Of a stretch of 8,200 bases of DNA, positions 1 through 5,446 are shown piece after piece; the stretch's first letter is position 1, and every line of letters starts with the position of its first letter. The notes under the pieces were generated by a model. That model saw nothing but the letters and a program-made list of their open reading frames with translations. It did not search any database and was not told the origin of the DNA. The position numbers and the translations under genes are program-made. Origin of the DNA: CAIOSQ01 sp044359885 (GTDB lineage: Bacteria > Pseudomonadota > Alphaproteobacteria > CACIAM-22H2). The DNA lies in contig JBIKLI010000197.1 in assembly GCA_044359885.1 (NCBI GenBank), forward strand, positions 1-8,200, given 5' to 3'.

Positions 1-815
1 GCGCCCGACGCGTTGTACTGGTTCAGCTTGCGCAGATGCAGATTGACCCAGGCGGGCGCGATCGACCAGCCCAGCCGCCAGCCCGTCATCGCCCAGGCCT
101 TGGAGAACGAGTTGATCGAGATGACCGGATCCTCGGGTCCCGCGATGTCCAGCGGCGACGGGGCGCGCTCGGTGTCGTAGGTCAGACGCTCGTAGACGGC
201 GTCGACGACCAGCCAGATCCGACGTTCGCGGCAGAACTCGAGAGCGGCCCGCCACTCCTGCGTCGACATCGTCCAGCCGGTCGGGTTCCCGGGCGAAGCG
301 ATGAAGATGCCGCGCGTGCGCGCGCCGCAGGCGTCGAAGAGCTTCTGCAGATCGAGTCGCCACCCGCCGTCGGGCGTGGGATCGAGCGCGATCGGCCGCG
401 GCGTCGCGCCGCCGATGCGAACGGTCTCGACGATGTTCGGCCAGACCGGCGCGATGTAGAGGATTTCGTCGCCCGGTCCGGCGATCGCCTGCATGACCAT
501 GGTGACCGCCGCCATGCCCGACGGCGTGACCTGGACCCGGTCCACGGCGCAGGGTCGCCCATGCAGCCGGGTGGCGTACCCGGCGATCGCCTCGCGCAGC
601 TGCGGGATGCCGCGGTCGTCGACATAGAAGGTCCGGTCGGACTGGATCGCCTCGACACCCGCGCGCTTGACGAAGTCGGGCGTCGGCGTGTCGCCCTCTC
701 CGAACCAGAACGGCAGCAGCCGCGGATGGTCGCGGCCGGCATAGAAGACCTCGGCGATCTGCGAAACCGCGAGATCCTCGATCTGCTTGCGCAACGGCGC
801 GGCGTGTTCGCTCAT
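1..815 (-). CDS. PLP-dependent aminotransferase, class I/II (C-terminal part beyond window)
   Basis: This is a fold-type I, AspC/COG0436-like aminotransferase that should move an amino group between an amino acid and a 2-keto acid in the cytoplasm. The first 271 codons are present. The family is usually about 380-400 residues, so roughly 120 C-terminal residues, including the usual substrate-carboxylate arginine, lie outside. Visible motifs are VTPSGMAAV (about 96-104, cofactor-phosphate loop), APVWPN (122-127), SPGNPTG (174-180) with the PLP-binding Asn177, Asp205 and Tyr208 in VVDAVYERL (the family more often has DEVY/DEIY), Schiff-base Lys239 in SFSK, and Arg247 in GWRLGW. The start is ATG at 813-815, preceded by AAGGGG with a 6-base spacer. 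It lies 129 bases downstream of the dehydratase on the same strand and may be cotranscribed, although a strong hairpin lies between them. The substrate cannot be told from this part. Confidence 0.93.
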   Translation of the reverse strand, partial: MSEHAAPLRKQIEDLAVSQIAEVFYAGRDHPRLLPFWFGEGDTPTPDFVKRAGVEAIQSDRTFYVDDRGIPQLREAIAGYATRLHGRPCAVDRVQVTPSGMAAVTMVMQAIAGPGDEILYIAPVWPNIVETVRIGGATPRPIALDPTPDGGWRLDLQKLFDACGARTRGIFIASPGNPTGWTMSTQEWRAALEFCRERRIWLVVDAVYERLTYDTERAPSPLDIAGPEDPVISINSFSKAWAMTGWRLGWSIAPAWVNLHLRKLNQYNASG

Positions 816-906
816 TTGGAACCCCTTCTGCGCGCCGTGGCCACTCCGCGGCGCGGGCATGTCTCCCGGCCGCACCGGCGCGGCAGGCTCGATCGCACGG
901 GCAGAT

Positions 907-936
907 GCGCCGGCGGCCGCCGAGGGCCGCCGGCGC
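907..936 (-). terminator. GC-rich hairpin after the dehydratase stop; possible terminator
   Basis: Arms 907-918 and 925-936 pair perfectly over 12 bp around a 6-base loop (919-924). The hairpin starts 8 bases past the dehydratase stop codon, which is where an intrinsic terminator or a 3'-end-protecting stem would be. No T-run follows on the minus strand, so termination would be weak or Rho-assisted. It may instead be a processing or stabilising stem within a dehydratase-aminotransferase transcript. Confidence 0.4.
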
Positions 937-944
937 GCTTCGTG

Positions 945-2693
945 TCAGTGGCTCTCGCGCGTCACGTGCGCGCCCGACTTGCCGACCAGGAAGTCGAGAT
1001 CGGCGCCCTTGTCGGCCTGAAGCACGTGGTCGGTGTAGAGCTTGTAGTAGCCACGGTCGCTGTGCGGCGGCGGCGGCGTCCACTCGGCCTTACGCCGCGC
1101 CAGCTCGGCGTCGCTGACGTCGAGATGCAGGCGCCGGGCCGGCACGTCGACCTCGATCATGTCGCCGTTGCGAACCAGCGCGATCGGCCCGCCCGCGGCC
1201 GCCTCCGGCGAGGTGTGCAGGATCGTCGTGCCATAGGCCGTTCCGGACATCCGCGCGTCCGAGATGCGGATCATGTCCTTCACGCCCTTCTTCAGGATCT
1301 TCGCCGGCAGGGCGAAGTTCCCGACCTCCGCGAAACCCGGGTATCCCTTCGGACCGCAGCCCTTGAGGACCATGATGCAATTCTCGTCGACGTCCAGATT
1401 GGGATCGTCGATGCGCGCGTCGTAGTCCTCTATCGACTCGAAGACGACCGCGCGGCCGCGGTGCTTCATGAGTTTCGGATCCGCGGCCGACGGCTTGAGC
1501 ACCGCCCCGCCCGGCGCCAGATTGCCGCGCAGCACCGCGATCCCGCCCTCGGGCTTGAATGGCTGGGCGAACGGGAAGATCACGTCCGTGCTGAAATTCT
1601 TCGCGTCCTTGTTGTTCTCGCCGATCGTCTTTCCGGTCACCGTCAGCGCATCGAGATGCAGCTTGTGCCTGATCTCGGAGATCACCGCCGGGATGCCGCC
1701 CGCGTAGTAGAATTCCTCCATCAGATACTTGCCCGACGGCATCAGGTTCACCAGGCAAGGCATGTCCCGGCCCAAGCGGTCCCAGTCGTCGAGCGTCAGG
1801 TCGACCCCGATCCGTCCGGCCATGGCCAGCAGATGAACGACCGCGTTGGTCGAGCCGCCGATGGCGCCATTGACCATGATCGCGTTCTCGAAGGCCTTCT
1901 TGGTCATCACCTTGGACAACCGCAGGTCCTCCTTGACCATCTCGACGATGCGCCTGCCGGCCATGTGGGCGAGCGCGTAGCGCCGCGCGTCGACACCGGG
2001 GATGGCGGCATTGGTCGGCAGCGCGATGCCCAGTGCCTCGACCATCGAGGCCATCGTCGAGGCGGTGCCCATGGTCATGCAATGGCCCGAGGAACGGGAC
2101 ATCGCGGCCTCGGCCTGGGCGAGATCGTCCATGGTCATCTCGCCGGTCTTCAGCCGCTCGGTGAAGATCCAGGTATGCGTGCCCGATCCGACCAGTTCGC
2201 CGCGGAACCGGCCGTTGAGCATCGGGCCGCCGGAGACGACCAGGGTCGGCAGATCGCAGCTCGCGGCTCCCATGACCAGCGCCGGCGTGGTCTTGTCGCA
2301 GCCCGTGAGCAGCACGACGCCGTCCATGGGCTGGCCGCGGATCGATTCCTCGACGTCCATCGAGGCGAGGTTGCGATAGAGCATCGCGGTCGGGCGCAGC
2401 AGGATTTCCGACAGGCTCATCACCGGGAATTCGAGCGGGAAGCCGCCCATCTCGTAGACGCCGCGCTTCACGTATTCGGCGATCTGCCGGAAATGGCCGT
2501 TGCAGGGCGTGAACTCGGACCAGGTGTTGCAGATGCCGATCACCGGGCGGCCGTCGAAGAGATGGTCGACGCGGCCCTGGTTCTTCATCCAGCTGCGTCG
2601 GGCGAAGCCGTCGCGATCCTGACGCGCCAGCCAGGCGTTGGAGCGGAGCTTGTAGTTGCGCGTGTCGTAACTGTGGTTGGAATCGTCGGCCAT
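945..2693 (-). CDS. IlvD/Edd-family dehydratase, sugar-acid (L-arabinonate-like) type
   Basis: This [2Fe-2S] and Mg2+ dependent dehydratase probably converts an aldonate such as a pentonate to the 2-keto-3-deoxy acid. It has 582 residues, full length for the group. Cys64 (TPCNGHF), Cys132 (TGCDKTTPA) and Cys205 (GHCMTMGTAS) are spaced 68 and 73 residues apart, the same as the cluster ligands Cys59/127/200 that I recall for Rhizobium L-arabinonate dehydratase. Lys134 matches the metal-site (carbamylated) lysine, and Ser483 in DARMSGTAYG the catalytic serine. TGCDKTTPA and SGGPMLNGRFRGE are typical of sugar-acid dehydratases; true IlvD has NCDKITPG. The start is ATG at 2691-2693 behind a GAGGGGAGAG Shine-Dalgarno. 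A promoter and a leader hairpin lie upstream, and the aminotransferase lies downstream on the same strand. Family and subgroup are secure. The exact sugar acid is inferred and could be another pentonate or hexonate. Confidence 0.94.
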   Translation of the reverse strand: MADDSNHSYDTRNYKLRSNAWLARQDRDGFARRSWMKNQGRVDHLFDGRPVIGICNTWSEFTPCNGHFRQIAEYVKRGVYEMGGFPLEFPVMSLSEILLRPTAMLYRNLASMDVEESIRGQPMDGVVLLTGCDKTTPALVMGAASCDLPTLVVSGGPMLNGRFRGELVGSGTHTWIFTERLKTGEMTMDDLAQAEAAMSRSSGHCMTMGTASTMASMVEALGIALPTNAAIPGVDARRYALAHMAGRRIVEMVKEDLRLSKVMTKKAFENAIMVNGAIGGSTNAVVHLLAMAGRIGVDLTLDDWDRLGRDMPCLVNLMPSGKYLMEEFYYAGGIPAVISEIRHKLHLDALTVTGKTIGENNKDAKNFSTDVIFPFAQPFKPEGGIAVLRGNLAPGGAVLKPSAADPKLMKHRGRAVVFESIEDYDARIDDPNLDVDENCIMVLKGCGPKGYPGFAEVGNFALPAKILKKGVKDMIRISDARMSGTAYGTTILHTSPEAAAGGPIALVRNGDMIEVDVPARRLHLDVSDAELARRKAEWTPPPPHSDRGYYKLYTDHVLQADKGADLDFLVGKSGAHVTRESH

Positions 2694-2710
2694 CGTCTCT
2701 CCCCTCGGAA

Positions 2711-2736
2711 CCGCGGCGGGCCCGATGCCGCCGCGG
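2711..2736 (-). promoter_or_regulatory. Leader hairpin at the 5' end of the dehydratase mRNA
   Basis: A perfect 9-bp inverted repeat (2711-2719 with 2728-2736) flanks an 8-base loop. From the proposed promoter, transcription would begin near 2736, so the stem would form at the very 5' end of the mRNA and end just before the Shine-Dalgarno (2697-2706). It could protect the 5' end or tune translation. On DNA it could also be an operator at the start site. The role is inferred. Confidence 0.35.
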
Positions 2737-2742
2737 CGCGCA

Positions 2743-2771
2743 ATCTAGCCTTCCCCGGTGCCGCGCCACAA
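2743..2771 (-). promoter_or_regulatory. Predicted promoter of the dehydratase gene
   Basis: On the minus strand TTGTGG (2766-2771) and CTAGAT (2743-2748) are separated by exactly 17 bases. The extended -10, GCTAGATT (2742-2749), fits the alphaproteobacterial GCTANAWC pattern at 7 of 8 positions. The predicted start is near 2736, which gives a leader of about 43 bases. Confidence 0.5.
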
Positions 2772-2784
2772 CGCCGAGCCGCGC

Positions 2785-2820
2785 GGCGGCGCCGCCTCGG
2801 CCTGGATCGCCGCCGGCGGC
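2785..2820. repeat. Two 12-base GC palindromes in the divergent promoter region
   Basis: GGCGGCGCCGCC (2785-2796) and GCCGCCGGCGGC (2809-2820) are each perfect palindromes. Their half-sites can also pair with each other across 18 bases. They lie between the two predicted divergent promoters. They could be an operator pair, but short GC palindromes arise easily in DNA of this composition. Confidence 0.3.
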
Positions 2821-2823
2821 GCG

Positions 2824-2829
2824 CTAGTT
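2824..2829 (+). promoter_or_regulatory. Putative -10 element for a (near-)leaderless DUF393 transcript
   Basis: CTAGTT, within GCTAGTTT (2823-2830 region), resembles the GCTANAWC -10 and lies 8 bases before the ATG at 2838. A start 6-7 bases downstream would fall at or next to that ATG. No Shine-Dalgarno is present, which fits leaderless translation. No good -35 is seen. Confidence 0.35.
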
Positions 2830-2837
2830 TCCGCCTC

Positions 2838-3227
2838 ATGACCGACGCGGCGCGCATCACCATATTCTACGACGGGTCTTGTCCGCTCTGCCGGCGCGAG
2901 ATCGCGCATTACCTGCGACGCGATCGCGCGGGACGGCTGGAGGCCCGGGACATCGCCGCCGATCCGGCACCGCTCGCCGCCATCGGCGCCTCCCGGGACG
3001 CGGCGATGGCCGCCCTTCATGTTCGCGACGCCACGGGCCGCGTCGTGACCGGCGCTGCGGCTTTCCTCGCGATCTGGGACGCGCTGCCGCGCTGGAAATG
3101 GCTGGCGCGGGGAATCCGCACGGTCCCGGGAGCCGCCGTACTGCTCGAGAGAGCCTATCGGTTCCTTGCCCCTCGCCGCGCGCGCGTGGCCGCGGCGCTT
3201 TGTCCCGGGGAGCGCTGCGCGCGATGA
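2838..3227 (+). CDS. DUF393 / DCC-family thiol-disulfide oxidoreductase-like protein
   Basis: This is a small (129-residue) thioredoxin-fold protein of the DCC family (DUF393), presumed to act in thiol-disulfide exchange; the physiological partner is unknown for most members. The hallmark YDGSCPLC is at residues 11-18, with Asp12 and the CxxC pair Cys15/Cys18. A C-terminal CPGERC (122-127) supplies a second cysteine pair of the kind often seen at the end of family members. There is no signal peptide, so it should be cytoplasmic. The start is ATG at 2838, which places the first beta strand (ITIFYDG) at residues 7-13. The reading frame is open far upstream, but that part is antisense to the dehydratase and aminotransferase and is not coding. 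The start has no Shine-Dalgarno and a -10-like element just upstream. The stop overlaps the start of the DUF2256 gene. Confidence 0.9.
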   Translation: MTDAARITIFYDGSCPLCRREIAHYLRRDRAGRLEARDIAADPAPLAAIGASRDAAMAALHVRDATGRVVTGAAAFLAIWDALPRWKWLARGIRTVPGAAVLLERAYRFLAPRRARVAAALCPGERCAR

Positions 3228-3394
3228 AGATGCGGCGCAAGCGCGATCTGCCGAGCAAGACCTGCGCGGCCTGCCAGCGGCCATTCGTCTGGCGACGGAA
3301 ATGGGCGCGCGACTGGGAACGCGTGCTCTATTGCTCCGACCGATGCCGGCGCGAAGGTCCACGACGGCCCAGGACCGGCTCGCCTGGCCAGTGA
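3224..3394 (+). CDS. DUF2256 zinc-finger microprotein
   Basis: This is a 56-residue basic protein matching DUF2256, a small conserved bacterial family of unknown function. Cys14/Cys17 (CAAC) and Cys37/Cys41 (CSDRC) form a likely four-cysteine zinc site. The family core runs from LPSKTC through RPFVWRRKWARDW to YCSDRCRR (residues 9-43). The rest is a short basic Pro/Gly tail. The start codon at 3224 overlaps the DUF393 stop (ATGA), so translation is probably coupled and the two form one operon. Many basic residues allow nucleic-acid binding, but that is only a guess. Family assignment is firm and function is unknown. A 69-base gap separates it from the next gene. Confidence 0.92.
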   Translation: MKMRRKRDLPSKTCAACQRPFVWRRKWARDWERVLYCSDRCRREGPRRPRTGSPGQ

Positions 3395-3452
3395 CCGGCC
3401 TCAACGTCAGCTCCGGCCGGGCCTGCGAGGCTGCATCGTCCGCCTTCAGCCT

Positions 3453-3456
3453 GGAG
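3453..3456 (+). promoter_or_regulatory. Shine-Dalgarno of the PEP-CTERM gene
   Basis: GGAG, with a 7-base spacer to the ATG at 3464, is a good ribosome site. It is the main non-protein evidence that this short frame is translated and it fixes the start. Confidence 0.6.
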
Positions 3457-3463
3457 AACTGCC

Positions 3464-3718
3464 ATGCCTCGCTTCCGACTGACCGCCGTCATCGCCGCGC
3501 CTCTCCTCGGGGCGACATTCCCGGCCCACGCCTCGCTTGCCCTGCCGCTCGACGTTCCGGAACCGGCCTCGGCGCTGCTGCTGGGGCTTCCCGCCCTGGC
3601 ACTCGCACTGCGGCGGGCACGCGACGTCAGCGGCCGGCCCCCTGCCGGGCGCGCGCGCGAAGCGCGGTTATCGTCAGACGCGTCGACACAAGCTCGGGAT
3701 CGGTCAGGAGTTCGATGA
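3464..3718 (+). CDS. Minimal PEP-CTERM protein (signal peptide joined almost directly to sorting signal)
   Basis: An 84-residue exported protein. Residues 1-23 look like a Sec signal peptide: basic MPRFR, a hydrophobic stretch 6-19, and cleavage after AHA at 21-23. After only about 7 residues comes a PEP-CTERM sorting signal: VPEPASA (31-37), a hydrophobic helix (38-49) and basic RRAR (50-53). In known systems exosortase EpsH/XrtA-type enzymes recognise this signal, usually on extracellular or EPS-associated proteins. No exosortase is in the window. The passenger between the two signals is almost absent. Unusually, about 31 residues follow the arginine cluster, where family members normally end within a few residues. 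That tail (from about 3627) is antisense to the 3' end of the ThDP enzyme gene. The N-terminal 53 residues are convincing; the tail may be a relic or sequence erosion. A chance hydrophobic frame is the main alternative. Confidence 0.72.
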   Translation: MPRFRLTAVIAAPLLGATFPAHASLALPLDVPEPASALLLGLPALALALRRARDVSGRPPAGRAREARLSSDASTQARDRSGVR

Positions 3719-5321
3719 CCGCGGCACGACCCGCGCCGCGCGCGCGGGCGAAGGCGGGCGCGAAATCCTCGGTCCGGGTCACCCGCTCGGCGTGACAGCC
3801 GAGCGCGGCGCCGAGCGCGGCGAAATCCTGGTCGCTGAGATCCGTGCCCACCACCCGCTCGGGATGCTCGCGCTCCTGATGCATGCGGATCGTGCCGTAC
3901 ATGCGGTTGTTGAAGACGACGATGATGGGCGCGGCGCCATACTGCACCGCGGTGGCAACCTCCTGACCAGCCATCATGAAGCCGCCATCCCCGACGAAAC
4001 CGACCACGACCCGGTCGCGATGGACGAGGCTGGCGGCGACCGCCGCCGGCACCGAATAGCCCATCGCGCCGGAGGTCGGCCCGATCTCGCGCCGCGGCCG
4101 TCCGAAGCCGAGATATCTCTGCGGCCAGCCGGTGTGGTTGCCGGCATCGAGGGTGACGATCGCGTCGTCCGGGATCAGCCCGTCCAGGATGCGCATGACC
4201 CGTGCCGAATCGAGCGGGCCGGCATAGGGCGGTGGCTCCAGGGTCGCGAGATAGTCGCGACGCGCCGCCTCGGTCCATGCCCGCCAGCGCGCGCCGTCGA
4301 GCGCCGGCATTCCGCTGGCGGCCGCGAAGAACCCGTCGGCCGACGAGACGATCCCGAGCGCCGGACGGAACACCCGGCCGAGCTCGTCGGAATGCGGATG
4401 GACATGGATCAGCGACTGACGCGGCCGCGGCGACTCCAGCGTCGTATAGCCCTGAGTGGTCATCTCGCCGAGGCGTGCGCCGACCACGAGCAGGACGTCC
4501 GCCTCCTTGAAGCGCGCGATCAGTGCCGGCGGTCCCGAAGTCCCGATGTCGCCGCAATAGACAGGCGAGGCGCTGGAGAACAGGTCCTGGCGGCGGAAGG
4601 ACACCGCCGCCGGAATGCCGTTCGCCTCGGCGAACGCGACGGCCCTGCGGCAGGCCTCGTCCGACCAGCACGAGCCGCCGATCAGCATCAGCGGCCGCGA
4701 CGCGCCGGCCAGCATCTCCCGGACGCGCGCGATGTCGGCGGCCGTGGCCGCGGCGCGGTGCTGCGCGTAGGACACGGCGTCGTCGACCTCGGCGGTCTCG
4801 ACCAGCATGTCCTCTGGCAGCGACAGCACGACCGGCCCGGGCCGGCCGGAGGTCGCGACGTGATAGGCGCGCGACATGTATTCGGGGATGCGGTCGGCGC
4901 GCTCGATCTGTGCCGCCCATTTGGCGACCGGACCGAACATCTGACGGTAGTCGATCTCCTGGAACCCCTCGCGGTCCATCGCATCGCGCGCCACCTGGCC
5001 CACCAGGAGGATCATCGGCGTCGAGTCCTGGAAGGCCGTGTGCACCCCGACCGCGGCATGGCAGGCGCCAGGCCCGCGGGTGACCATCGCGATCCCCGGC
5101 CGGCCGGTCAGCTTGCCGTAGGCCTCGGCCATGTTCGCCGCCCCGGCTTCGTGGCGCGCGTTCACGAGGGTGATCGACGGCGAGTCGTAGAGCGCGTCCA
5201 AAACCTCGAGATAGCTCTCGCCGGGCACGCAGAACGCCATGTCGGCACCATGCGCCAGCAACTGGTCGACGAGGATCCTGCCGCCGCTGCGGCTGTTGCG
5301 CTGGGTCATGTCGGGTTCCAT
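3627..5321 (-). CDS. IlvB-like thiamine-diphosphate-dependent enzyme
   Basis: A 564-residue member of the acetolactate-synthase-like ThDP family, acting on a 2-keto acid in the cytoplasm. The N-terminal domain carries catalytic Glu58 (ARHEAGA), VGQV (107-110) and FQE (120-122). A central Rossmann-type domain follows. The C-terminal domain carries GAMGYSVPAA and the metal/diphosphate motif GDG (444-446) followed after 24 residues by Asn471-Asn472. Several acetohydroxyacid synthase (AHAS) residues differ: the conserved PKD lysine is Glu170 (PED), and the positions matching E. coli AHAS II Met460 and Trp464 appear to be Thr and His (NNRMYGTIRMHQ). No small regulatory subunit gene is adjacent. 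It is therefore probably not a biosynthetic AHAS; its substrate is unknown. ATG 5321 gives the longest form; ATG 5309 has a better GGAA ribosome site and may be the true start. It has its own promoter. Confidence 0.94.
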   Translation of the reverse strand: MEPDMTQRNSRSGGRILVDQLLAHGADMAFCVPGESYLEVLDALYDSPSITLVNARHEAGAANMAEAYGKLTGRPGIAMVTRGPGACHAAVGVHTAFQDSTPMILLVGQVARDAMDREGFQEIDYRQMFGPVAKWAAQIERADRIPEYMSRAYHVATSGRPGPVVLSLPEDMLVETAEVDDAVSYAQHRAAATAADIARVREMLAGASRPLMLIGGSCWSDEACRRAVAFAEANGIPAAVSFRRQDLFSSASPVYCGDIGTSGPPALIARFKEADVLLVVGARLGEMTTQGYTTLESPRPRQSLIHVHPHSDELGRVFRPALGIVSSADGFFAAASGMPALDGARWRAWTEAARRDYLATLEPPPYAGPLDSARVMRILDGLIPDDAIVTLDAGNHTGWPQRYLGFGRPRREIGPTSGAMGYSVPAAVAASLVHRDRVVVGFVGDGGFMMAGQEVATAVQYGAAPIIVVFNNRMYGTIRMHQEREHPERVVGTDLSDQDFAALGAALGCHAERVTRTEDFAPAFARARGAGRAAVIELLTDPELVSTRLTITALRARARQGAGR

Positions 5322-5348
5322 TTCATTCTAGGCGGAGCCTGCGGCGCG

Positions 5349-5377
5349 AGTAGACGGACCGGCCCGCGCCGTGTCAA
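5349..5377 (-). promoter_or_regulatory. Consensus sigma-70-type promoter of the ThDP enzyme gene
   Basis: On the minus strand a perfect TTGACA (5372-5377) is followed after exactly 17 bases by TCTACT (5349-5354; 4 of 6 to TATAAT). The predicted start is near 5342, giving a leader of about 20-35 bases depending on the start codon. The 10-base palindrome CGGGCGCCCG (5378-5387) abuts the upstream edge of the -35 and could be a regulator site. Confidence 0.7.
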
Positions 5378-5446
5378 CGGGCGCCCGATGCCGCGCTTCA
5401 GGCCAGCGCGCAAAGCATGTAGCCTCGGTATTCCCGGATCGCCGCC

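Noticed and set aside
36..2837. A very long plus-strand open frame leading into the DUF393 gene
   Set aside because: It is antisense to the aminotransferase and dehydratase, reads as Arg/Asp/His-rich low-complexity protein with no family motif, and is a common by-product of high GC. Only the part from 2838 is a gene, so this is not a fusion.
3395..3420. CCGGCC...GGCCGG inverted repeat after the DUF2256 stop as a terminator
   Set aside because: Only 6 bp with a 14-base loop and no T-run; expected by chance at this GC content. Read-through into the PEP-CTERM gene is as likely.
3640..3665. GCGCGCGC run near the convergent gene ends as a repeat or Z-DNA element
   Set aside because: It is a short alternating run inside coding sequence for Ala/Arg, and similar runs occur elsewhere (for example 7501-7513).
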